In this document: positions 36,891-47,324 of the stretch, piece by piece | Layout of the letters: each line of letters starts with the position of its first letter | How positions within the stretch are numbered: position 1 is the stretch's first letter | Translations under genes and position numbers: made by a program | Notes under the pieces: generated by a model | Seen by the model: only the letters and a program-made list of their open reading frames with translations | What the model was told of the DNA's origin: nothing | Database searches by the model: none | Source: Polytrichum commune | Lineage: Eukaryota > Streptophyta > Polytrichopsida > Polytrichales > Polytrichaceae | Length of the DNA stretch: 64,000 bases | NCBI GenBank assembly: GCA_950295325.1 | Contig: OX485806.1 | Coordinates: forward strand, 40,548,001 to 40,612,000 | Reading direction: 5' to 3'

Positions 36891-37600
36891 ACAATCCATC
36901 ATTGGCAAAGTTACTCGCCCCCGTAAGCACCTCAAAAGGTTTGTCAAACTCCACGAACTTGAGCACGGGCGGCGAAGAGAACTTGGTCTTAAGCTCCCCA
37001 AAGACTTGGTGACAAGGCTAGTCCCATTCTTGGGATAGCCATTTCTTTCACAAGTCGGACAACCATTGAGCTTCATGCTCCCATATGCACTGGCCATTTT
37101 TTTTTTTTACATCAACATCCGCCAATGGTAAAGTGACTCGCCCACTCTTGAGATAGCCATTTCTTTCATAGGTCGCACAAGGTTTGACAACCTTTAAGCT
37201 TAATACTCCCATATGCAATGGGCATCCATCTTGGATCAACATGCGCCAATGGTAAAGTCAATCGCCCCCGTATGCACCTCAAAAGGTTTGGCAAACTCCG
37301 CAAGCTTGAGCACGGGTGGCAAAGACAACTTGCTCTTAAGTTCCCCAATGGCTTGGTAGCACGGCTCATCCCACTCTTGGGATAGCCATTTCTTGCACAA
37401 GCCGGACAAGGTTCGACAACCATGGAGCTTAATGCTCTCATAAGCAATGGTCATCCATCTTGGATCAACATCCGCCAATGATAAAGTCCTTCGTCTCCAT
37501 GTGCACCTCAAAATGCTTATGAAAACCCGGAAACTTAACCACATCTTGTGAAGGGAACTTGCTCTTGAGCTTCCCAAAGGCTTGGTGACAAGGCTCATCC
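36890..37600 (-). repeat. element B: tandem copies of the RT-RNase H junction
   Basis: Units begin near 36906, 37130 (shortened), 37252 and 37483. Each contains degraded WLSQEWDEPCYQA, LPPVLKLAEFAKPFEVHTG and PIAYGSIKL on the minus strand. Confidence 0.8.
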
Positions 37601-37995
37601 CACTCTTGGGATAGCCATTTTTTGAACAAATTGACTAAGGTCCTAGCAACCTTAGAAAAACCTTGAATGAAGTGGTGGTAGTAGTTGGCTAGGCCAACAA
37701 ATGACCTAAGCCTTTTTCTTGAGTCAAGGACCAATTCTCCTTTTGGATGGCCTTGATATTCTTCATGTTTGTCACCAACTTCCTTTGTCACCACATACCT
37801 CAAAAACTCAATATCTTGTTGAGCAAAGTTATTTTTCACTCCTTGGCGGTAACTTTTGGACAACACATTGGTGAATACATCATTGTATCTCCCCAACATC
37901 CCACCAAAGTGGTTTAGGGGAGGCCCATCTTTCCTAGCCTCCCCATAAGTTCTATCGAGTTGCTCCAATTGAACCACTACCATTATGTTGGCCAT
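37600..37995 (-). pseudogene. element B RT remnant lacking the catalytic core
   Basis: One open minus-strand frame runs LGRYNDVFTNVLSKSYRQG straight into AQQDIEFLRYVVTKEV, then LRSFVGLANYYHHFIQGFSK. The first part precedes RT and the second is the RT thumb/connection, so palm and fingers with YxDD are absent. The frame stays open across the deletion, so a shortened protein could once have been made. Confidence 0.85.
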
Positions 37996-38502
37996 TTTTC
38001 ATTTGGTCCATTAAGACCAAATTCAACTTGGGTCCTCCTACCATAGGAGTCCTTATTAAATTTGAACTTCATCTCTTTGCCATTATGACACATCATAATG
38101 CACGGCAAGCACACCGGCTTGCACCTCACATTTCTCATGTGAGTTTCAAAGAAGGTGACCTTTCCAATGACATGCACCTCATTTATTTCACATAGAGTGA
38201 AATCTTGACAAAAATGTAATGTCCCACATCAAAAGGTTACATGCATCGCCGCCTCCTTTGCTTCATGCGGTTCGCCCTTTGCAAACCGTACTTTGGTGGG
38301 CTTGCCGGCTCTACCCGTCCGCGAGCCCCAACCCCCTTGTGAGCTTTGGGCTCATGAAAGAGTCCGTTGCCTCTTTGACAACTCATGAGACATATCTCCC
38401 ATTCATTTGAGCCTCAAGGTATACATGACTTGGCCTTGGCTTAAGGCTACTAGCCTTGGCCACAAAGCCACCATCTAATTCTCGGTCCACCGCAACAATA
38501 TG

Positions 38503-38790
38503 TTTTGGCTCGGTCCGCAAAGCCAACTTTTAACATTCCGTCCGTGGGACGAATTGGTTTAGTGCCACAAAAGCAATTTCCAATAATTTGTCCACAAAAC
38601 AAACATGTTTTCCCTTGATAGCACAAAGCCACCTTCCCACACTCCGTCTGCGGCACGAACATGAATTGCCTTGGTAGGACAAACCCACCTCCCAACATTC
38701 CGTCCGCGGCATGAGTATGATTTGCCTTGGAAGCATAAAGCCACCTTTCAACATTCCGTTAGCGGCACCAACATATTTTGCCTAAGTAAA
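38503..38790 (-). repeat. 57-bp tandem repeat, Cys/Gly-rich if translated (element B)
   Basis: Matches the array at 27847-28130 in element A: units with TCCGTCCGCGGCA and GCCTTGGTAGGACAAACCCA. Confidence 0.75.
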
Positions 38791-39119
38791 ATGAACCAAA
38801 CAATTTGCACTCATTTCTTTGGGACCAACTTTGGATAAAGCCACTTGTGGTGATGCGCCGCCAAACTTTTCTTCGGGACCATCGGATTCAATGATCTTGC
38901 AAACTTTATGATCCCCACCATGTCCTCAAGAGGCCTTAGGGACTTAAACAAGGCATCCACCACCTGCTTTTAAAACCCCACCTAAAAGGATGCATTTCTT
39001 AGAAAGCTCGTCCATTTTAGGTGTATCCTTCATTTGTGCGTTTGAATAGCGCACATAGGCCTTAAGAGGCCCCGGGTGTCTCATTAGCACCAAATTCATT
39101 CCAACATCAATACCTTCCA

Positions 39120-39399
39120 AGCATTTCGAATTGGAATTTCAATCCAACATTAATGCCCTCCAAGGTTTTGGGTGCATTCGGTATTCTAGGCCCCAAATGT
39201 TTTTTTTTTGAGATGTGCGGGAGCCCTTTCAAAGGACTCCACCATTTTCCTTACTAAATCCACCATCATGCCCATCATTGTCATTAGAACTAATGGTATG
39301 GCCAAATTCCATTTACACATGATCTTTGTTCCAATTTAAGCCTTACAACCTTTTGGAAAACCCGGGCTCACCATAATAACCCTCAGGTTTGATAGCCAT
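39120..39399 (-). pseudogene. element B gag remnant
   Basis: Starts MAIKPEGYYGEPG at 39399 and stops after 18 codons at the position homologous to the stop in element A, so the defect predates both insertions. Confidence 0.75.
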
Positions 39400-39437
39400 G
39401 TCTCCCTCAAAGTGATAGCTCAAAATATTGGAACCCT

Positions 39438-39449
39438 GCTCTGATACCA
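39438..39449 (-). other. element B primer-binding site
   Basis: TGGTATCAGAGC on the minus strand, two bases from the LTR start at 39452. Confidence 0.92.
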
Positions 39450-39451
39450 AG

Positions 39452-40425
39452 TGTCGCAACCCTTGCTAACCCCCTTAGCAATCTTGCCAATTTTCAATTC
39501 TAGCAAAGGTTACGAGCGCTAACCAATCGCATTCCGCCATGCTAATGGTTAGCTCCTCCTACCCCGGACCTTATAGTTCATAGGAGGGAACCAACCCTCC
39601 TACTTTGCTTTCGGGACTCACCCCTTAATCGGTAACCCATTTCCCCAATGTGGACTTCCATCCATGGAAGTCCAATCCTATGTTGATCATCGCATTGCCG
39701 GAGCAACACTACAACAACCCGAACCATACTAGGCAACTATGGCCTCACATTGGGCCAATGCCCATGGAGGCCGTGCCGTTTGGCCTCGGGTGGGTGAGGC
39801 CACACCACCTCACCCATATAAGCCTCTAGGACTTCACGCGGGGCCCCTACCCCACCGTCAACCAACCTCTTGTCTCTCTACCAAGAGTTGGGGCCAAGTG
39901 GACATTTTCCTTTAGCTGCTGGGCCTAGAACCCCCCCAGCAGCTTCAGACCATCATAACTTCCTTGTATGATGTCTGATCATAACAACCAACCACTCCAT
40001 CTTCATCTACGCTTCACGTAGATGCCGATGGGCTCCTCACTTGCTCCATTTGAGCAAGTCTTGAGGAAGTTATGCCTGTTTGAACCTTGGCAGTCCCGGG
40101 AATCACTCCCAGGCACTGCTGTACCAGGGCGCTGTCCCGGGACAGCGCCCCACTCAAATGGCCATAACTCCTAGCTCGCACCTCCGATTGAGGTGTTCTT
40201 GAGCTTTCTAGAATCACCACGCCATGAGCTACGCATAACTCATGGCCTTACCCTTGTGCCTCCTAGTCTTCGTGGGTGGGAGGCGTTCCCAACGCCCGGG
40301 GCCCTCACCCACACTAGGATCACTTGGGCCCTCTCACCAACGGCGCCACAAGTCCCGGGTGTCACTCCGGGGTCCCCCTTGTGCCCATGGTGTTTCGGGA
40401 ACTCCTCATGGAGAGGTGCGCGACA
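39452..40425 (-). repeat. element B 5' LTR
   Basis: 974 bp, paired with 33237-34210, and next to the primer site. Confidence 0.95.
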
Positions 40426-41068
40426 ATGAAGAAGGAATTGTACCTACCATTGGAGGAGGAAGGTGTTGACAAAGCCAAGGATGAGAGAGGGGAGGCTCTA
40501 GTGGGAGTTGTTCATCCCAAAAGTCAAAACACTATCATGGATTCGGGTTCGGGAGGTTTAGGTCTTAGGTTCTACCATTATGGAGATAATGGGAAGTATG
40601 CACAATGGTTAAGGGAATATCCCGAGTCGGAGTTCGATATATTGGCAACATCTCACCATCCATGTTTGAGTGATGAGAGGCTTAGTTCTAGTGGCGAGGA
40701 TTGTTCGTTGTTGGAGCCATATGAGGTGCTTACCGAAGAGGAGTGGATTTTAGGGGGTTTGACGCATTGGTGAATAGTGTGGATGATAGTGATTTTAATC
40801 TAGTACACGTGGATGTGACTCAAGAGGAGGAGGCTATCTTGGAGGCTTCTAAGTTAGAGGAACCTTTACATTTTAGGACTACGCCTACGAGGATAATTGT
40901 CGGTCACGACATCAAGGATTATCCCAATGTGCCGGCGGATTGGTATAGAAACAAAAATGAGCAAAACCACGTGTCGGAGGCGGATTGGCGGTATGTGGAT
41001 GTAAAGTTGAAGAATGGCAAGGTTCGCCAAATGAAGATGGGGTCTAAATTGGAGGAGAAGGAGGTGAG
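40426..41068 (+). pseudogene. host polyprotein, protease-RT linker
   Basis: After ATGAA the frame reads KKELYLPLEEEGVDKAKDER, then SGSGGLGLRFYHYGDNGKYA and LREYPESEFDIL. Near 40750 it shifts by one base into FRGFDALVNSVDDSDFNLVH and RQMKMGSKLEEKEV, ending at the solo LTR at 41069. It rejoins 42006 as EKEV-REYSELVDEF. No named domain; linkers of this kind are usual in this type of element. Confidence 0.8.
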
Positions 41069-42005
41069 TGTCGCGCACCTCTCCATGAGGAGTGCCCGCA
41101 ATACCATGGGCACAAGGGGGACCCCGGAGTGACACCCGGGACTTGTGGCGCCATTTGTGAGAGGGCCCAAGTACTCTTAGCATGGGTGAGGGCCCCGGGC
41201 GTTGAGAACGCCTCTCACCCACGGGGACTAAGAGTCATGAGGGTAAGGCCATAAGTTATGAGTAGCTTATGGCGGTGGAATTCTAGAATGCTAAGGAACA
41301 CCTCAATCGGAGGTGCTAGCTAGGAGATATGGCCATTTGAGTGGGGCGCTGTCCCGGGACAACACCCTGGGACAGCAGTGACCTGGGAGTGGTGCCCGGG
41401 ACTGCCAAGGTTTAAAGAGCCATAACTTCCTCAATACTTGCCTGAATGAGGCAAGTGAGGGGTCCATCGGCATCTACGCAAAGAGTAGGTGACGATAGAG
41501 TGGTCGCTCAATAGCATCTGACATCATATGTAGCAGTTATGGTGGTCTGAAGCTGCTGGGGGGTTCCAGCCCCAGCGGCTAAGGGAAAATGTCCACTAGG
41601 CCCCAACCCTTGTAGAGAGACAAAAGGATACTTGATGGTGGGGTAGGGGCCCCGCCCAAAGTCCTAGAGGCTTATATGGGTGAGGCGGCTTAGCCGACCG
41701 ACCCCCCCGGAGCATACTTGGCAATGTGCTCCGGGTAGTTGTAGTGTTGTTTTGGCAACACGATGATCAACTCAAGAGTGGACTTCCATGGATGGAAGTC
41801 CACCTTAGCCATTGGCTACCTACGAAGGGGAGAGTCCCGAATGCATGTGTAGGAGGGTTTGGTGACCTAGCCATGAGCTTGAAGGTCCGCGGTTTTGGGA
41901 GCTAACCATGCATGTGCGTGGGATGTGCAGGTTAGCGCTCGTGGCACTTGCTAGGTTGGAAAGGCGGTCAAGCTAAGTGAAGGAAAACTAGCAAGGGTTG
42001 CGACA
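41069..42005 (+). mobile_element. solo LTR (TGTCGC family, subfamily I), opposite orientation
   Basis: 937 bp, read on the plus strand from TGTCGCGCACC to GGGTTGCGACA. This is the reverse of every other copy of the family here. Flanks are GTGAG (41064-41068) and GTTAG (42006-42010), one base apart, so the duplication has mutated. By sequence it groups with the LTR at 505-1447. Confidence 0.92.
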
Positions 42006-43460
42006 GTTAGGGAGTATAGCGAATTGGTAGATGAGTTTAGTGACACCTTTGCTTGGTCATACGATGAACTTAAGGGGATTCCTAGGGAAATGGTGGAACA
42101 TAGTATTCCATTGATTATGGGAGCGAAGCCAATTAGACAAAAGAAAAGAAGAATGAACCCGAAATTGTAATTGGTGGTTAAGGCGGAATTGGAAAGATTG
42201 TTGAAGGCCGGGTTTATTAAGCCGGTGGAAATTACGGATTGGGTGTCTCCAATGGTTTTGGTGAAGAAAAAGAATGGAAAGTTAAGGGTGTGTGTCGATT
42301 ATAGGAGATTGAACGCGTGCACACAAAAAGATCATTTCCCCTTACCATTTATCACGTTGCTACTTGAAGAGGTGGGAGGTCATGCAAGATATACTTTTAT
42401 AGATGGGTATGCGAGCTACAATCAAATTTCGATCGTCCTACAAGGTATCCATAAGACGGCTTTCACTACACCTTGGGGGACTTTTGTGTGGATCGTAATG
42501 CCATTTGGGCTATGTAATGGCCCGGCTACTTTCCAACGATTAGTTATGTACATCTTCAACGATTTGTTGTTTAAATCCATGACCGTGTTTGTGGATGATT
42601 TTAGCACTCAAAGTAATGTGAGTGATCAGTTACATTATGTTAGAGAGACGTTGGTGAGGTGTAGGAAGATGAGGTTAGCTTTGAACCTGGATAAAACATT
42701 CTTAGGAGTCAATAGGGGAGTATTGCTAGGCTATGTTGTTAGCAAAAAGGAGAGGGAACCAGATCCGGAAAAGGTTGTGGCCATAAGCGAGTTGGAGACT
42801 CCAACCAATTCCAAAGGAATCCCTAAATTGCTAGGGCATGTTGGATGGTACCGGGAACTCATTTCAAAATTTTCAAAGATAGCGGTCCCTATTATACAAT
42901 TGCTCAAAAATGATGTCAAGTTTGAGTGGACGGATGCATGCCAAAAGGCTTTCGAGGAGTTGAGGGATAAATTAAGCATTTATCCCGTTTTGAGGCCACC
43001 CGATTGGAGTAAACCCTTCCATGTTTTTTGTGACGCTAGCAATGTGGCGGTGGGTAGCGCACTTTGTCAATCTACGGGAGAAAAAGAACAAGATCAACCC
43101 ATTGCTTACGCTAGCAAGCAATTGACACCGGCCAAACGAAATTATTCAACCACCGAGAGGGAATGCCTAGCGATGGTGTTCTCGGTGAAGAAGTTTAGAC
43201 ATTACCTCTTGTGTAACCCGGCGGTCTTCTTCGTGGATCACATGGCCATTAAGTATTTGGTAAAGAAGGCGGAGCTAAGTGGTAGGTTAGTAAGGTGGGT
43301 TTTGCTATTAGAGGAATTTGATTACACGGTGGAATATAAACCGGGTCGCATGCACTTGCAAGCCGACCACTTGTCTAGGTTGTCGGAAAAGATGGGAGAA
43401 AATCCGGTGGATGATAGGTTAGTGGATGACGATCTCTTTGTTGTTACTTCAAAAGCGGAT
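42006..43460 (+). pseudogene. host reverse transcriptase and RNase H
   Basis: Begins REYSELVDEFSDTFAWSYDE, the usual lead into Ty3/gypsy RT. A TAA at 42168-42170 interrupts it, then 430 codons are open. RT motifs: LKAGFIKPVEITDWVSPMVL, VDYRRLN, PLPFI, TFIDGYASYNQI, MPFGLCNGPATFQR and the catalytic VFVDDF near 42590. RNase H follows with FCDASNVAVGSAL, PIAYASKQLTPAKRNYSTTE and KPGRMHLQADHLSRL. These enzymes would copy the element's RNA to DNA. Two in-frame stops (42168 and TGA 43461) disable it, but it is otherwise well preserved. Confidence 0.93.
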
Positions 43461-44708
43461 TGATACGCGGGCATGGTGGAATTCTTGACGATCCAAACGT
43501 TGCCCGAGGAGTGGTCCAAGGAAGAGAGAAGGAAAGTGAGAGTTAATAGTAGACATTTCATTGTGTTGGGACATAGGTTGTTTAGGAGGGGAACCGACGG
43601 CCTACTTAGGAGGTGTGTGTCCGCAACGGAGGTTCCTTCCATTTTATTGGCATGCCACGATAGCGCATGCGGTGGGCATTTCTCAGGTCAACTCACCGGC
43701 CAAAAAATCCTTAGGGCGGATTACTTTTGGCCTACGTTATTTAAGGATGCACATGATTACGTAAAAAAATATGATGCTTGCCAAAGGTATGCCCGAAACG
43801 ATCTCCGCATAGAGATGCCACTCCATGTATTGTTGCCGCTAGTTCCCTTTGAGAAATGGGAAATCGACTATGTCGGCGAAGTCCATTCTCATTCCTCAAA
43901 AGAAATGGCCTACATTGTGGTCGCCACCGAGTACCTTACCAAATGGGCGGAGGCTAAAGCGGTGAAAACCGACACGGCAGAGCACGCGGCCACATTTATG
44001 TATGAAAACATAATCTCAAGGTTCGGAGTGCCAAAAATTCTAGTGAGCGATCGGGGGAAGCATTTCTTGAATTCCTTAATTCGAGAAATGACCGATAAGT
44101 TTAAAATTGACCACCGCAAGACTACCCCTTACCACCCCCAAACCAACGGTCAAACGGAGCGAGCCAATGGCATCTTGGTAAGTATCCTACGCAAGACGGT
44201 TTTGGACTCAAAAAGGGATTGGGATACGAAATTAACGGCGGCACTATGGGTATACCGGACAACCTACAAGGTGACTACCCACGCTACAACTTTTTCATTG
44301 GTATACGGTTTGGAGGCCACATTTCCGATCGAGTATGAAGTGGAGTCACTTAGGATGGCCATAGGTTCGCGACTTACCGAAAAACAATCCTTGAGGAATA
44401 GGCTCACCTACTTGGAGGAGCTTGACGAGCGCAGACGGAGGGTCGCTCAACACATCGAAGCGATTCAACGTCGAAGAAAAATCATCTTCGACAAAAGGCA
44501 TAAGAGAAGGGCACTCCAACCGGGAATGATGGTGATGATACAAGATGCGCGAAAACTTGAGTTTCCCGCAAAATTTGACGCGGTTTGGTTGGGAGCTTAC
44601 TTCGTGCATGCGGTTTTTCCCAACAACTCACTCCAATTGGAAACCTTGAATGGCGAACTTTTTTCTACCCGCACTTCTGGGAGCAGGTGTAAGGAGTACC
44701 GGGCTTGA
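43461..44708 (+). pseudogene. host integrase
   Basis: Open from the TGA at 43461-43463 to 44708. The HHCC zinc-binding domain reads CHDSACGGHFSGQ ... YDACQRY. The catalytic core has all three acidic residues: WEIDYVG near 43860, LVSDRGKHF near 44045 and HPQTNGQTERANG near 44140. The tail (KRHKRRALQPGMMVM, then WLGAYFVHAV) matches the SH3-like C-terminal domain of integrases. No chromodomain follows. It would insert the DNA copy into the genome. It is separated from RNase H by a single stop, so it is probably dead only through that change. Confidence 0.92.
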
Positions 44709-44916
44709 ATCGGCACTTACCTTCGGAGCAAAAGATGTCGGGATCCATCCCCCAATGGTCGCCAATTATGTGAGCCCAAAATGATGCCCACATGTGTTAT
44801 TAACCCTTTGAAACCATTAGGAGTTACATTTTGATGTTTTATGATTATTCTCAAAAATATAAAAAGAGTGAGGCTTGGTGTGAAGTTATGTTTAGGCCTT
44901 AGGCTTATGTGGTGTA

Positions 44917-45083
44917 GTTAATTAGAAGCTTAGCGGCATGAAGGAAGTTCTTTGGTTAGGTAAGTGTAGCATGTGGTGGACCAAGGGGAGCTCCTTGAGT
45001 TTAAATATTTGAATTGGAATCCATCTTGTTGGTTTAGGAGGTGAAGGCTTAGCGGATAGGATAAGAGCCTACGAAGTAGGAGA
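44917..45083 (+). repeat. inverted repeat, left arm
   Basis: Pairs with 46661-46826 in opposite orientation, about 167 bases: GTTAATTAGAAGCTTAGC, CTTGTTGGTTTAGGAGGTGA and GGATAGGATAAGAGCCTAC on the left match the complement on the right with scattered changes. This suggests either a second copy of the host-type LTR or the arms of a foldback structure. Confidence 0.75.
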
Positions 45084-45149
45084 TGATCGAGGGGCTTACT
45101 TAGCGGATAGGATAAAAGCCTACGAAGTAGGAGAGGATCGAGGGGCTTA
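45048..45149 (+). repeat. 51-bp direct duplication
   Basis: CTTAGCGGATAGGATAA begins two near-identical units at 45048 and 45099, both ending GATCGAGGGGCTTA. Confidence 0.9.
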
Positions 45150-46080
45150 TCTTGAGCTTTGAGGGGTGCTCACCCCTTCCCTTCCCCTATATATTCCTTC
45201 CTCTCACCTTCTTCATTCATTTGTGTTCCTATTCACTCTCTCTTCCTTCGCGCACTTCCATCTTGCATGTGTGGGTGCACACGTGTGTGTGGGCACATGA
45301 GCATGTTGTATTGAGAGGGGAGTGTGGGTAAAGGGGAGAGGTTCATACAAGGCCCCCTTACCCTCTCCCTTCCCCTCTCCTTCTCTCTCTCTCCCTCTTG
45401 TTGTTCCTCTTATAGAATTGAATTTAGAGTTAGAGTTGTATGGGAATTAGTAGAAGGTTAGTGGAATTAATAGAATTCATAGAGACTTGTAGGGGACTTA
45501 GTAAGGTTAAGTGTAGTAGTTGGTCGAATTAGTTGATAGGCAACTGATTTGATACTTAAGCCGTGGGCTAAGACATAATTGATAGTTGGGTTAGGCTAGT
45601 GGAGTTAGGCTAATTGGGATTAGGCTAGTTGGATTAGGCTAGTTGGGTTAGGGGCCGCATTAAGGAGTGAACTTGGAAGGGGTTGTGAGGGACTTGTGGA
45701 AGAAGAGGTGATGATAAGTGATATAAGTGTTTTTTAACACTTGTGTTAGAGACTTATGTGCCTCATGGAGCCGACAAGCCATGGCCTCAACGAGATCACG
45801 ACCACTAATGAGAAAACATTGGCCAAGACCAAGGTTTCAAGAGGAAAATCCTGAAGGGCATGTGTAGCCAAGGCTGCGGGGTGGACCCTTGAGAAGGCCA
45901 ATGCTCTACCTATTCAAGAGACTAGCATTAATAAAGCATCATGATTTCAAGTGAGTTGGGAGATTGTTGAGATGGAAGTACATTCCATGTTACTACGAGC
46001 TTTGGTATGACACATGTGATTCTCAAAACCATCACCCGGACTAGGACGCTTAAGGGTGGTGGGTTTGGCCTCACACAGCT

Positions 46081-46505
46081 GCTCCTTGGTAAAGCTTTAG
46101 TCTCAGCCCTTAGTACTGCAGGTATTGGCCAAGCAAGCTTTTGTCCACCTAGTGACTTGCTGGTCTCGGCCAAGCAGCCTCTGTCCACCTAATGACTGCT
46201 GCCTCAGCCTTGGTAACTTGCTGGTCTCGGCCAAGTAGCTTCTGTCCTCCTAGTGACTGTTGCCCTCGGCCTAGAAAACTTCTGTCCACATAGTGACTGC
46301 TGGTCTCGGCCAAGCAGCTTCTGTCCACCTAGTGATTGTTGCCTCAACCTTGGTAACTTGCTGGTCTCGGCCAAGCAGCTTCTGTCCTCCTAGTGACTGC
46401 TGCCCTCGGCCTAGCAAGCTTCTGTCCACATAGTGACTGCTAGCCTCGGCCAAGCAAGCTTCTGTCCACCTAGTGACTGCTGGTCTCGGCCAAGCAGCTT
46501 CTTCT
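46081..46505. repeat. minisatellite, about 40-bp unit
   Basis: About ten copies of a unit built from CTCGGCCAAGCAGCTTCTG followed by TCCACCTAGTGACTGCTGG. Alternate units differ (CCTCGGCCTAGCAAG, CTCAACCTTGGTAACTTG), which gives a higher-order pattern. No protein is credible here. Confidence 0.85.
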
Positions 46506-46660
46506 AATCACTATGTTCTAAGCTCCCCCTAATCAACTTTAATTCTAACATTCTCCATAACACACACACACACGCACCCCCACACCCACACGAGAGAGAG
46601 AGAATGAGAGAGAAGAAGAAGGAAGGAGGGAGGGCACCCAAACCACAACCTCCTTAGCCT

Positions 46661-46826
46661 TCTCCTACTTAGTAGGACCTTATCCTATCCACTAAACCCT
46701 CACCCCCTAAACCAACAAGAACATGTTCTAATTCGAACATTTAAGCCAAAGGATCTTTCCTTTGCTTCCTCAAACACTGCCCACTCAACCAAAACACTCC
46801 CTAATGTTGCTAAGCTTCTAATTAAC
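46661..46826 (-). repeat. inverted repeat, right arm
   Basis: Complement of 44917-45083; ends at GCTAAGCTTCTAATTAAC (46809-46826). A purine tract and an (AC)n microsatellite lie just to its left at 46560-46640. Confidence 0.75.
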
Positions 46827-47038
46827 CACAATGGGGATATTAACTAAAATGAGACAAATGGTCCGCTCATTTTAATGTGGGGAACGTGATGGGAACGCAA
46901 TGATTGATTTTTTTGTACGAGAGAATACCCGTAGAGGTTTTAGCCTCCACAAACCAAGTGTTCCAATGAAACCGGGCAAACAATCAATTGTAATATGGAG
47001 GATCCCATCAAGGAAGACAAAAGGATTGTGCCTACACT

Positions 47039-47058
47039 CCATGGGTGAACACCCGTGG
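47039..47058. repeat. palindrome, imperfect copy
   Basis: CCATGGGTGAACACCCGTGG, downstream of the minus-strand gene, with half-copies near 47170 and 47290. Confidence 0.7.
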
Positions 47059-47324
47059 ACTATTAAACATTGGACGACATTGGACGACTCCCACATATTA
47101 AACATGTTGGCTAATATGACAATGCACATGAAAATTCACAAAAAAAGATGCCTTTAAAAGTGGTAGTTTGAACATCCGTGGGACAAATGTCAATGTCTAC
47201 GGCTCTCTAATTAATGCTCACAAAATTAAAATTGAGCTCCAAACATGCTAGATGGTGTCAACCATCTAGCCCACCCATGAGAGTCCACCCGTAGATACCC
47301 AGGAATGAGCAAGGCAACTTTAAT

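Larger units (their letters stand above)
33237..40425 (-). mobile_element. LTR retrotransposon B, full length, internally decayed, non-autonomous
   Basis: Two 974-bp LTRs (33237-34210 and 39452-40425) at a constant 6215-base offset, ATGAA on both sides (33232-33236 and 40426-40430), and a primer site at 39438-39449 define a complete minus-strand insertion. The interior closely matches element A, with the same early gag stop, missing RT core, tandem RT-RNase H joints and 57-bp repeats. Its LTRs differ from those of A at many positions. A and B are therefore separate insertions of one defective lineage. Confidence 0.95.
44709..46080 (+). repeat. probable host 3' LTR region, right end not found
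   Basis: A candidate start TGTGAGCCC lies at 44769, and a TATA-like CTATATATTC lies at 45187-45196 followed by a C/T-rich leader. It follows the integrase as a 3' LTR should. No polypurine tract is clear and the matching 5' LTR lies outside the window, so the limits are guesses. No genes seen. Confidence 0.4.
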
